This document shows positions 8,368 through 16,452 of a stretch of 64,000 nucleotides of DNA, piece by piece. Numbering within the stretch: position 1 is the stretch's first letter; the number at the start of each line of letters is the position of its first letter. The notes below the pieces were generated by a model that saw only the letters and a list, made by a program, of their open reading frames with translations, made no database searches and was not told where the DNA came from. The stretch comes from Pandoraea terrigena (lineage in GTDB: Bacteria > Pseudomonadota > Gammaproteobacteria > Burkholderiales > Burkholderiaceae): contig NZ_CABPRU010000002.1 in assembly GCF_902459705.1 (NCBI RefSeq), forward strand, positions 1 through 64,000. Direction: 5' to 3'. The translations under genes and the position numbers were made by a program.

Positions 8368-9171
8368 TCAGGCCGCTCTGGCGATGACGTCGTGCACAAC
8401 GTCCGCGGCGGCTTCCCCGACATCGACACCCACCGCCGCGCTCGGCTCGACTGCCGCGAGCGCGGCTTCACCGACCGCGCCGCCCACGAGCAGAATGGTC
8501 GGACTGGCAAACCCTGCCGCGCGCACGTCTGCCGCCAGCCGGCCCAGCGACGTGACCATACGCCGCTCTTGCGGCGAGCCGGCCCACTGGACCGCCCCTG
8601 CCGGCGTCGCCGCATCGAGATGCGCCAGCAGCGTCTCGCTCAGTTCTTCGACACGATGCAAGCCCATGTAGATCGCGAGCGTGGTGCCGGTCGCCGCGAG
8701 CGCCGCCCAATTGGGCGCACTGCCGTCCTGCCGGTGCGCGGTGACGAATGTCACGCCGGCACAGTGCTCGCGATGCGTGAGCGACATGCCCAGGCCGGCC
8801 GCCGCCGCGAACGCCGACGACACGCCGTTGATAATGTCCACCGGCACCCCCGCACGACGCAGCGCCGAGATTTCCTCGCCCGCTCGCCCGAACATCAGCG
8901 CGTCGCCGCCCTTCACCCGCACCACATGCGCGCCGCGGCGCGCGAAGCGGCACATCAGCCGTTCGATGAAAGCCTGCGGCGTCGAGCGACAGCCGCCACG
9001 CTTGCCCACGGCAATCACGCGGGCCTGCGGCGCGAGCGTGGCGATCTCCGGATTGGCCAGATCGTCGACGAGCAGCACATCGGCCTCGCCGAGCACGCGC
9101 GCCGCGCGCAACGTCAGCAGATCGAGCGCGCCGGGACCTGCGCTCAGCAGAGTGACTTTGCCGTTCTTCAT
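8368..9171 (-). CDS. cobA: Uroporphyrinogen-III C-methyltransferase (SUMT)
   Basis: A 267 aa enzyme that methylates uroporphyrinogen III at C2 and C7 with SAM to precorrin-2, the precursor of siroheme required by NirB. Tetrapyrrole methylase motifs are LLSAGPGALDLLTLRA (N-terminal), VRVKGGDALMFGRAGEE (family usually KGGDPFxFGRGGEE, so P is A here), VSSAFAAAAGLGMSLTHR, and the MGLHRVEEL segment. It carries no CysG dehydrogenase/ferrochelatase half, so those steps must be encoded elsewhere. A GGGAGAA ribosome-binding site precedes the ATG. Lies between nasA and nasT on the same strand. Confidence 0.9.
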   Translation of the reverse strand: MKNGKVTLLSAGPGALDLLTLRAARVLGEADVLLVDDLANPEIATLAPQARVIAVGKRGGCRSTPQAFIERLMCRFARRGAHVVRVKGGDALMFGRAGEEISALRRAGVPVDIINGVSSAFAAAAGLGMSLTHREHCAGVTFVTAHRQDGSAPNWAALAATGTTLAIYMGLHRVEELSETLLAHLDAATPAGAVQWAGSPQERRMVTSLGRLAADVRAAGFASPTILLVGGAVGEAALAAVEPSAAVGVDVGEAAADVVHDVIARAA

Positions 9172-9261
9172 AATCGTTCTCCCTCAATTCCTCGATGTTC
9201 TGCATGTCACCCAATCCATATCCTGTCGGAACGTTCGCGAGGCAACGCCTGCCCCCTGGGC

Positions 9262-11979
9262 TCAGGCAGCGTTCGTCGCGAACGGCTGCGTCGCCGCCTT
9301 GCCCGGCGCGGCGCACATGCGCTGCAACTCCGGCACGCACGAGCCACAGACCGTACCGCAGCCGAGCTTCGCCTTGAGCTGCGCCACGTCCGCCCCCGCG
9401 CCAATGGCCGCGTCGATGCTCGACGCCCTCACCGACTTGCACTGGCACACCGTGCGATCGCGCGGCGCGGCCGGCCCGCTGTCGGCCACGAAGACGGCGT
9501 GACGCGCGCGCGTCCATGGCGCCGTTTCGCGAACGCGCGCGAGGAGCGACGTCGACGCGGCGACGTCGGCCTCGCTGCCGGCCACCAGGACACCGTCGAT
9601 CAGGGTGTCGCGCCATGCCACGCGCTTGGTCATCGAGCGGCGCGCATCGCGATACTCCAGCAGCGACTCGTCGCGCGGCAGGGCCAGCGCCGTGTGCAGG
9701 CGCTCCAGCCAATCGGCGTCAGGCTCGTCGTCGGCGGCCATGACCACGATCCGGTCATCGCCCTCCAGACGCACGGTCGCGAAGCGACGCTCAGCCAGCA
9801 GCGGCTGCACGGCCGCATGCAATTGCAGCGCATCGCCGCGCCGCACCGCCGCCACACGCCACGGCAGCGTGAGCGGGTCGACGCGCACGGCGGCGTGCTT
9901 CAGTTCCGGCTGCTTCGAGTACTTGTCGACGGCGCCGAGCGTTATGTCGTTCACGCCACCGCCGCCGAGAAATTGTCCGCTCCAGTGCATCGGCACGAAC
10001 ACCGAGCCCGAGACGACGTCATCGCTCACGGCCAGCGTCAACACCCGCTCGCCGCGACGGCTCGACAGCCGCACGAAATCGCCCGCGCGCAGGCCGCGGC
10101 GCGCAGCGTCTGACGCATGCATGGTGAGCGCCGGTTCCGGCGCGTGCTCGAACAACTGTCCCACACGCCCGGTGCGGCTCATGCCGTGCCACTGATCGCG
10201 CAAGCGTCCGGTAATCAGGCGTAGCGGATGACGGGCATTGATCGGCTCGGCCACCGGCCGATATTCGAAGGCGTGAAAACGTGCGCGGCCGTCGTCGGTG
10301 GCGAACACGCCATCCTCGTAGCGGCGCGCGGCCCCTTGCGCCGCGCCTGACGGGAACGGCCACTGTTGCGGACCGCGCTGCTCGAGCAACGCGTAATCGA
10401 TGCCGCCAATATCGAGGTCGCGTCCCACGGTGAGGGCGCGATGCTCGTCGAAGATGGTCTCGATGGACGAGAACGCGAACGGCTCGGGCGGCACGTCGAG
10501 CCTGGGCGCAAGACGTCGGGCGACCTCGCTGGCAATCCACCAGTCGGCACGGGTCTCTCCGGGCGCCGCGACGGCCGCGCGCACGCGCGAAATGCGCCGC
10601 TCCGAGTTCGTGACGGTGCCCGCCTTCTCGCCCCAGCTCGTCGCGGGCAGCAGCACGTCGGCGTAGGGCACCGTGTCGGTCTGGTGAAACGCCTCCTGCA
10701 CCACGACGAATTCCGCGGCGGCGAGCGCTTCACGCACGCGCTCACTGTCCGGCATCGAATGCACGGGGTTCGTGCACGCGATCCAGATCGCCTTGATACG
10801 GCCGTCGCGCACGGCGTCGAACATCTCCACGGCAGGCAGGCCCGGCTTGTCGGACAGGCGCTGCACGCCCCAAAGCCGCTCGACCTCGGCGCGATGGGCC
10901 GCGTTGCCGATATCGCGATGCGCCGCAAGCATGGTCGCCAGCCCACCGACTTCACGGCCGCCCATTGCATTGGGCTGGCCAGTGAGCGAGAACGGCCCGG
11001 CGCCCGGGCGTCCGATCTGCGCGGTGGCCAGATGCAGATGGATGAGGGCGAGATTCTTCTCGGTGCCGTGGCTCGACTGATTCAGTCCCATGCAATAAAG
11101 CGACAGCGCCGCGGGGCTTTCGCCAAACCAGTCAGCCGCCTGACGCAACGCCGACTCGTCGATGCCGCAGATGTCGGCCACGAGTTGCGGTGTGTAGCCG
11201 CGCAGCATCTGCTTGAGGGCGTCGAAGCCTTCGGTATGCGCGTCGATGTAGCGCCGGTCGATGCGTCCTTCCCAGATCAGGTGATGCAGCATGCCGTGAA
11301 AGAGCGCGACGTCGGTACCCGGCACGATGGCCAGATGCAGGTCGGCCATCGCCGCGGTGTCGGTGCGGCGCGGATCGACGACGATCCAGCGAATCGACGG
11401 ATCGGCGGCCTTGGCCGCTTCGAGTCGACGGAACAGCACCGGGTGTGCGTAGGCCATATTGCTGCCGGCGAACAGCACGGTGCGGGCCGCTTCGAGATCG
11501 TCGTAGCAAGTGGGTGGGCCGTCCGCGCCGAGCGCCATCTTGTAGGCACTCACGGCGCTCGACATGCACAGCCGCGAATTCGTGTCGATGTTGTTGGTGC
11601 GCACCAGCCCCTTGGCGAGCTTGTTGAAGACGTAGTAGTCCTCGGTCAACAACTGCCCCGACACGTAGAACGCGACGGCGTCCGGGCCATGCCGACGGAT
11701 GACGTCGGCAAAGCGCGACGCCACCGTCTCCAGCGCGTCGTCCCAACTGACAGGCGCGCGTGCGGCGTCGCGCGTGGTGCGCAGCTCGGGCGTCAGCACG
11801 CGTCCGGCAAGTGACTGCGCGGTGAGCGGCAACGTCATGCCTTTGCTGCACAGACGCCCGAAGTTCGCCGGATGCGCCGGGTCGCCCTGCACACCGACGA
11901 TGCGCTCGCCGTCGCTCTCGACGAGCATGCCGCAACCGACGCCACAGTAGCAGCAGGTGGTTTGCGTGAGGGTTGTCAT
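9262..11979 (-). CDS. nasA: Assimilatory nitrate reductase catalytic subunit
   Basis: A 905 aa cytoplasmic molybdopterin enzyme reducing nitrate to nitrite. The N-terminal [4Fe-4S] motif is CCYCGVGCGM (residues 9-18) with the fourth Cys in GRLCSKG (about 44). The molybdopterin core contains TNNIDTNSRLCMSSAV and GLNQSSHGTEKN; the dinucleotide-binding domain contains ITGRLRDQWHGMSRTGR. The C-terminus carries a BFD-like [2Fe-2S] domain (CQCKSV, then LGCGTVCGSCVPEL, about 845-885), typical of the NasA class that receives electrons from a flavoprotein. The ATG at 11979 is chosen over 12030: a GGAG-type site precedes it and the cysteine motif follows directly. Confidence 0.95.
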   Translation of the reverse strand: MTTLTQTTCCYCGVGCGMLVESDGERIVGVQGDPAHPANFGRLCSKGMTLPLTAQSLAGRVLTPELRTTRDAARAPVSWDDALETVASRFADVIRRHGPDAVAFYVSGQLLTEDYYVFNKLAKGLVRTNNIDTNSRLCMSSAVSAYKMALGADGPPTCYDDLEAARTVLFAGSNMAYAHPVLFRRLEAAKAADPSIRWIVVDPRRTDTAAMADLHLAIVPGTDVALFHGMLHHLIWEGRIDRRYIDAHTEGFDALKQMLRGYTPQLVADICGIDESALRQAADWFGESPAALSLYCMGLNQSSHGTEKNLALIHLHLATAQIGRPGAGPFSLTGQPNAMGGREVGGLATMLAAHRDIGNAAHRAEVERLWGVQRLSDKPGLPAVEMFDAVRDGRIKAIWIACTNPVHSMPDSERVREALAAAEFVVVQEAFHQTDTVPYADVLLPATSWGEKAGTVTNSERRISRVRAAVAAPGETRADWWIASEVARRLAPRLDVPPEPFAFSSIETIFDEHRALTVGRDLDIGGIDYALLEQRGPQQWPFPSGAAQGAARRYEDGVFATDDGRARFHAFEYRPVAEPINARHPLRLITGRLRDQWHGMSRTGRVGQLFEHAPEPALTMHASDAARRGLRAGDFVRLSSRRGERVLTLAVSDDVVSGSVFVPMHWSGQFLGGGGVNDITLGAVDKYSKQPELKHAAVRVDPLTLPWRVAAVRRGDALQLHAAVQPLLAERRFATVRLEGDDRIVVMAADDEPDADWLERLHTALALPRDESLLEYRDARRSMTKRVAWRDTLIDGVLVAGSEADVAASTSLLARVRETAPWTRARHAVFVADSGPAAPRDRTVCQCKSVRASSIDAAIGAGADVAQLKAKLGCGTVCGSCVPELQRMCAAPGKAATQPFATNAA

Positions 11980-12026
11980 GGGGGGCTCCGGCAATCGCGA
12001 GGGGTCAGGGGGGCGGGAGACGCGGG

Positions 12027-12392
12027 TCAAGCGGCAGCCGTCGCTGCGCTCGCCGCGGTACCGATCGCCTCATCGAGCGACACATACACCTCGCCCGCGT
12101 CGATCCGCACGGCGAAACGCTCTGCGCAGCCCACATCGGGGGCACAGGCTTCGCCGGTCGTCAGGTCGATGTTCCAGGCGTGCAGCGGGCAGGTCACCTT
12201 CTCACCATGCACGATGCCCTGCGAGAGCGCGCCGCCCTTGTGCGGGCACTTGTCGCGCAACGCGAAGACCGTGTCGCTCTCGGAGCGAAAGAGCGCGATG
12301 TCGCCGCTCGGGTGGGCCAGCACGCGCGTGCCCAGGCGCGGAATCGCGCCCACATCGCAGACATGCAGCCAGATCGGTTTGGATTGCGTCAT
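12027..12392 (-). CDS. nirD: Nitrite reductase small subunit, Rieske-type
   Basis: A 121 aa partner of NirB. The Rieske-fold ligand motifs are retained: CPHKGGAL (about residue 42) and CPLHAWN (about 62). NirD proteins of some bacteria have lost these ligands, so this one may bind a [2Fe-2S] cluster. It starts 10 bp after the nirB stop and ends 47 bp before nasA, within one operon. Confidence 0.92.
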   Translation of the reverse strand: MTQSKPIWLHVCDVGAIPRLGTRVLAHPSGDIALFRSESDTVFALRDKCPHKGGALSQGIVHGEKVTCPLHAWNIDLTTGEACAPDVGCAERFAVRIDAGEVYVSLDEAIGTAASAATAAA

Positions 12393-12402
12393 GGTGTTCT
12401 CC

Positions 12403-14862
12403 TCAGGCGGTCGCCGGCTCGGCGCTCGCCGGCACGATCGAGGTCAGCGGACGGTATTCATTGGCTTGTGCCCCGTTGATGCGCGCTTGCCACGGATCGG
12501 GCAGGCCATCGAGCGAAAAGAGCAGCCGCTCGTACAGCGCACGACGATTGGCGGCGTCGTTCACTACGCGTTGCTTCACGTAGTCGAGGCCAACCCGATC
12601 GAGGTAATGCACCGTGCGGTCCAGGTAATAGGCTTCCTCGCGATAGAGCTGGAGGAACGCGCCCGTGTACTCCTTGACCTCGTCGGCCGTCTTCACCTTC
12701 ACGAGGAACTGCGCGACTTCGGTCTTGATGCCGCCGTTGCCGCCGACATACAGCTCCCAGCCCGAATCGACGGCGATCACGCCCACATCCTTGATCCCGG
12801 CCTCGGCGCAATTGCGCGGGCAGCCGGACACGGCCAGCTTGACCTTGTGGGGCGACCACATGTTCGCGAGCATGGTCTCGAGATCGATGCCCATCTGCGT
12901 GCTGTTCTGCGTGCCGAAGCGGCAGAATTCGCTGCCCACGCAAGTCTTCACCGTGCGGATCGACTTGCCGTAGGCGTGCCCCGACGGCATGCCGAGGTCG
13001 CGCCAGACGCTCACGAGATCTTCCTTCTTCACCCCAAGCAAATCGATACGCTGACCTCCCGTAACCTTGACCATCGGAATCTGGTACTTGTCCGCCACGT
13101 CGGCGATGCGGCGCAGCTCGCTCGGGTTGGTCACGCCGCCCTTCATCTGCGGGATGACGGAGAAGGTGTTGTCCTTCTGGATGTTGGCGTGCACTCGCTC
13201 GTTGACGAAACGACTTTGCGGATCGTCGACGGCTTCCTTCGGCCACGTGCTGAGCATGTAGTAGTTCAGCGCGGGACGGCACGTGGCGCACCCGTTGGGC
13301 GTGCGCCATTCGAGGAAGTCGAAGGCGGCACGATGGGTCGTGAGGCGATGCTCACGTACCGCGCGGCGCACGTCGGCATGCGACAGATCCGTGCAGCCGC
13401 ACACGGCCTTCTCCTTCGGTGCCGCGTCGTAGGTCGAGCCCAGCGTGCTCATCAGGATCTGTTCGCACAGCCCGGCGCACGAGCCGCAAGAGCTGGCGGC
13501 CTTCGTATGCTTCTTGACTTCGTCGAGCGTGAACAGGCCCTTCTCGGTGATCGCCTTGACGATGGTGCCCTTGCACACGCCGTTGCATCCACACACCTCG
13601 TCGGTATCGGACATGGCCGATGCGCGGTTCTGCCCTTGCGTGCCCACATCGCCCACGCTCGATTCGCCGAACATGATGCGCTCGCGCAATTCACCCAGCG
13701 TGCGGCCTTCGCGCAGCAGCTTGAAGTACCAGGCACCGTCGGCCGTGTCGCCATACAGGCACGCGCCGACGAGTTTGTCGTCGCGAATCACCAGCTTCTT
13801 GTACACACCGCTCGCGGGGTCGGACAACACGATCTCCTCGGTGTCTTCGCCGCCGAGAAAATCGCCCGCCGAGAACAGGTCGATGCCGGTGACCTTGAGC
13901 TTTGTCGACAGCACCGAGCCGCGATAGCTGCCGATGCCCATGAGCGCGAGATGGTTGGCGCAGACCTTGGCCTGCTCGAACAGCGGTGCCACAAGACCAT
14001 AGGCCACGCCACGATGGCTCACGCATTCGCCGACGGCGTAAATACGCGGATCGTAGGTTTGCAGCGTGTCGGACACGACAATGCCGCGTGCGCAATACAG
14101 GCCGGCCGCTTCGGCCAGCGTCGTGTTCGGCCGGATCCCCGCGGCCATCACGACGAGGTCGGCGGCAATCTCTTCGCCGTTGCTGAACTTCACGGCCCGC
14201 ACGCTGCCGTTGCCATCGTCGAGAATCGCCGCCGTTTGATGCGACAGACGGAACGTCAAACCGCGCGCTTCGAGCGATTGTTGCAACAGCTTGCCCGCCG
14301 TGCTGTCGAGCTGGCGCTCGAGCAGCGTGTCGGCCAGGTGCACGACGGTGACGTCCATGCCACGCAGCTTGAGGCCGTTGGCCGCCTCCAGTCCGAGCAG
14401 GCCGCCGCCGATCACGACCGCATGGCGCTTCATGCCTGCCGTCTCGATCATGATCTCGGTGTCGCGAATGTCGCGGTAGCTGATCACGCCATCGAGATCC
14501 TTGCCAGGCACCGGCAGGATGAACGGGCTGGAGCCAGTGGCGATCAGCAGGCGGTCGTACGGCGCCTCGGTGCCGTCGGCGCAACGCACGACGCGGCGCG
14601 GTCGATCGATCTGCGTGACTTCCTTGCCCAGATGCAACGTGATGCCCTTCTCCGCGTACCAGTCCAGCGGATTGAGCACGATATCGGCAAACGACTGCTC
14701 GCCGGCGAGCACCGGCGAGAGCAGGATCCGGTTGTAGTTCGGATGCGGCTCGGCGCCGAACACGGTGATGTCGTACTGATGCGGCGCGATTTCCAGCAGC
14801 TCTTCGAGCGTGCGGATGCCGGCCATGCCGTTGCCGATGACGACCAGACGAGGTTTGCGCAT
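12403..14862 (-). CDS. nirB: Nitrite reductase [NAD(P)H] large subunit
   Basis: An 819 aa cytoplasmic siroheme enzyme reducing nitrite to ammonium. Residues 1-290 are a pyridine-nucleotide-disulfide oxidoreductase (VVIGNGMAGIRTLEEL for FAD, AVVIGGGLLGLEAANGL for NAD(P)H). Two BFD-like [2Fe-2S] segments follow (CGCNGVCKG near 420, CGSCAGLC near 455). The siroheme/[4Fe-4S] domain has TCVGSEFCRFG (about 640) and SGCPRNCAEAG (about 680). The frame is open to 14997, but the upstream part is the leader with its terminator; ATG 14862 has an AGGAGAAG site. First gene of nirB-nirD-nasA-cobA-nasT-nasS; control by sigma54 and antitermination is inferred from the leader. Confidence 0.95.
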   Translation of the reverse strand: MRKPRLVVIGNGMAGIRTLEELLEIAPHQYDITVFGAEPHPNYNRILLSPVLAGEQSFADIVLNPLDWYAEKGITLHLGKEVTQIDRPRRVVRCADGTEAPYDRLLIATGSSPFILPVPGKDLDGVISYRDIRDTEIMIETAGMKRHAVVIGGGLLGLEAANGLKLRGMDVTVVHLADTLLERQLDSTAGKLLQQSLEARGLTFRLSHQTAAILDDGNGSVRAVKFSNGEEIAADLVVMAAGIRPNTTLAEAAGLYCARGIVVSDTLQTYDPRIYAVGECVSHRGVAYGLVAPLFEQAKVCANHLALMGIGSYRGSVLSTKLKVTGIDLFSAGDFLGGEDTEEIVLSDPASGVYKKLVIRDDKLVGACLYGDTADGAWYFKLLREGRTLGELRERIMFGESSVGDVGTQGQNRASAMSDTDEVCGCNGVCKGTIVKAITEKGLFTLDEVKKHTKAASSCGSCAGLCEQILMSTLGSTYDAAPKEKAVCGCTDLSHADVRRAVREHRLTTHRAAFDFLEWRTPNGCATCRPALNYYMLSTWPKEAVDDPQSRFVNERVHANIQKDNTFSVIPQMKGGVTNPSELRRIADVADKYQIPMVKVTGGQRIDLLGVKKEDLVSVWRDLGMPSGHAYGKSIRTVKTCVGSEFCRFGTQNSTQMGIDLETMLANMWSPHKVKLAVSGCPRNCAEAGIKDVGVIAVDSGWELYVGGNGGIKTEVAQFLVKVKTADEVKEYTGAFLQLYREEAYYLDRTVHYLDRVGLDYVKQRVVNDAANRRALYERLLFSLDGLPDPWQARINGAQANEYRPLTSIVPASAEPATA

Positions 14863-14897
14863 GCTGTCTTCTCCTGTTGCAGCGCTTGCAGCGCCCG

Positions 14898-14945
14898 AAA
14901 AACAAAACGGCGTCCAACCATGCCGAAGCATGGAGGGACGCCGTT
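14898..14945 (-). terminator. Leader terminator (attenuator) of nirB
   Basis: In the minus-strand transcript, arms AACGGCGTCC and GGACGCCGTT enclose an inner stem CCATGC/GCATGG capped by a C(UUCG)G tetraloop, followed by TTGTTTTT. It ends 35 bp before the nirB start, so transcription stops before the gene unless it is opened. Its 5' arm (14936-14945) overlaps hairpin P2 of the antiterminator. Confidence 0.9.
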
Positions 14946-14949
14946 GTCC
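14936..14949 (-). promoter_or_regulatory. ANTAR hairpin P2 (antiterminator)
   Basis: RNA stem GGAC/GUCC around the hexaloop AACGGC. The loop has A at position 1 and G at position 4, the consensus for ANTAR-protein binding. Loop plus 3' strand are the 5' arm of the terminator, so P2 and the terminator cannot form together. Confidence 0.75.
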
Positions 14950-14997
14950 TGTGGGTACGTCGCAGGCGATCTCGCCTGACGCCGCACCGGAATTCAT

Positions 14998-15023
14998 GGC
15001 CGGCGACGTCTTTGCCGCTGGCC
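14998..15023 (-). promoter_or_regulatory. ANTAR hairpin P1 in the nirB leader
   Basis: RNA 5' arm GGCCAGCGGC, hexaloop AAAGAC, 3' arm GTCGCCGGCC: nine pairs with one A-C mismatch and one G-U wobble. Loop A1 and G4 match the ANTAR consensus. It begins at the start site expected from the sigma54 promoter at 15034-15049. A third hairpin (AGGCG/CGCCT, 14964-14977) lies between P1 and P2. Confidence 0.75.
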
Positions 15024-15033
15024 CACACAGTTA

Positions 15034-15049
15034 TGCAACAAGCGTGCCA
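15034..15049 (-). promoter_or_regulatory. Sigma54 promoter of the nirB operon
   Basis: On the minus strand TGGCAC-GCTTG-TTGCA, a perfect match to the -24/-12 consensus TGGCAC-N5-TTGCW. Predicted start near 15023, directly at hairpin P1. Confidence 0.85.
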
Positions 15050-15138
15050 GGTAGTGCGCGAGGATCAGCAAAGCGTTGTCAGGCAATGCAGAACGGGAGA
15101 TTTGTCTATGGGAAACGCCCGAAAGCCAGACTGAATCT

Positions 15139-15169
15139 GCTGCACCGCAGCAGTGCAAGGCGGTGCAGC
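15139..15169. promoter_or_regulatory. NtrC-like enhancer sites upstream of nirB
   Basis: TGCACC-GCAGC-AGTGCA (15141-15157) matches the NtrC consensus TGCACC-N5-GGTGCA with one mismatch. A further GGTGCA follows at 15162-15167. Together they form a perfect 10-bp inverted repeat GCTGCACCGC/GCGGTGCAGC. Located about 125 bp upstream of the predicted start, a usual enhancer distance. Confidence 0.6.
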
Positions 15170-15240
15170 ACCCGTGTCGCGCGCACCAGCATGATGCGCT
15201 GCGCGAGCGCCTCAGCGCACCGCCGAGGGTCGGCGCCGCC

Positions 15241-16410
15241 TCAATCGTCCTGCATCAGGGCACGCCCGATGATCAGTTGCTGAATTTGCGTGGTGCCTTC
15301 ATAGAGACGCAGCAGACGCACATCGCGATAGAAGCGCTCGACCTTGTATTCGTTGATGTAGCCGGCGCCGCCATGCACCTGCACGCCGCGATCCGCCACG
15401 CGCCCAACCATCTCGGTACAGAACAGCTTGGCGCACGAGGCCCGCGTGCTGACATCGGCATCGCGCTTGCCCTCGGGCTTCGCGTCGTAACGTTGCGCGC
15501 AGTCCTGCACCATCGACCATCCGGCATACAGTTCCGCCTGGCTGTCCGCAAGCATCGCCTGCACGAGCTGGAAATCGCCGATGCGTTGCCCGAATTGCTT
15601 GCGTTCGCGCGCGTAGGCCACTGACTCGTCGAGAATGCGCTGCGCCATGCCGCACGCGAGCGCCGCCACATGCAAGCGCCCACGATCGAGGACCTTCATC
15701 GCCGTCTTGAACCCCCTGCCCGCCTCGCCGCCGATGATGTTCGCCGCCGGCACACGCGCGCCTTGCAGCACGACGTCGCAGGTCTTCGTTCCACGCTGCC
15801 CCATCTTCTTGTCGGGCTTGCCCAGCGACAGGCCCGGCGTGTCCGCCGGCACGATGAAGGCCGAGATGCCGCTCGCGCCCTCGCCGCCCGTGCGCGCCAT
15901 CAGCGTGAACGCCCCGGCGCGCGGCGCGTTGGTGATGAAGCGCTTCACGCCATCGAGCACGTAGGTGTCGCCGTCGAGCACGGCGCGCGTCTTTAGGGCG
16001 GCCGGGTCCGATCCCACGTCCGGCTCCGTGAGTGCAAACGACATGATCAGGTCCCCACTCGCCACGCGCGGCAACAGGTCACGCTTTTGCGCCTCGGTGC
16101 CATCCATCAGGATGCCCTGCGAGCCGATACCCACGTTGGTGCCGAATACCGAGCGGAATGCCAGCGACGTCTGCCCGAACTCGTAGGCAACGCGCACTTC
16201 CTGCACCATCGACAAGCCGATGCCGCCGAACGCCTCGGGAATCGACAGGCCGAACAGGCCCATGTCCTTCATCTCGTTGACGAGCGTGGCCGGCACGTCA
16301 TCGTTCGCTTCCACGTCATTCTCGGCAGGCACCAGCCGCTCGCGAATGAAACGTTGCACCGCCGCGAGCAACAGCTCGAACGATTCGCTATCCAGTCCCT
16401 TCGATGTCAT
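15241..16410 (-). CDS. Acyl-CoA dehydrogenase (last gene of the bad/ali run)
   Basis: A 389 aa FAD enzyme with normal family landmarks: FALTEPDVGSDPA (FAD/substrate segment, about 126), VHGGAGYINEYKVERFYRDVR (about 345), and the catalytic-base loop RLYEGTTQIQQL (about 368) with Glu present. In a cluster for cyclohexanecarboxylate it may act on pimeloyl-CoA or on another alicyclic or dicarboxylic CoA ester, analogous to badJ; this is positional inference. It follows aliA by 42 bp and is the last gene before the nirB control region. Confidence 0.85.
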   Translation of the reverse strand: MTSKGLDSESFELLLAAVQRFIRERLVPAENDVEANDDVPATLVNEMKDMGLFGLSIPEAFGGIGLSMVQEVRVAYEFGQTSLAFRSVFGTNVGIGSQGILMDGTEAQKRDLLPRVASGDLIMSFALTEPDVGSDPAALKTRAVLDGDTYVLDGVKRFITNAPRAGAFTLMARTGGEGASGISAFIVPADTPGLSLGKPDKKMGQRGTKTCDVVLQGARVPAANIIGGEAGRGFKTAMKVLDRGRLHVAALACGMAQRILDESVAYARERKQFGQRIGDFQLVQAMLADSQAELYAGWSMVQDCAQRYDAKPEGKRDADVSTRASCAKLFCTEMVGRVADRGVQVHGGAGYINEYKVERFYRDVRLLRLYEGTTQIQQLIIGRALMQDD

Positions 16411-16452
16411 CGACCTATCATCCTTGAAGAATGCCGCGCCGCATGCAGGCGT

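Noticed and set aside
11872-14979. A 1035-codon open frame on the plus strand opposite nirB
   Set aside because: It runs antisense to NirB, whose motifs are complete. Long antisense frames are expected at this GC content; the product is His/Arg/Ala-rich with no domain.
15139-15169. Perfect hairpin read as terminator of the bad/ali operon
   Set aside because: No U-tract on either strand, and the sequence is better explained by NtrC half-sites TGCACC/GGTGCA at enhancer distance from the sigma54 promoter.
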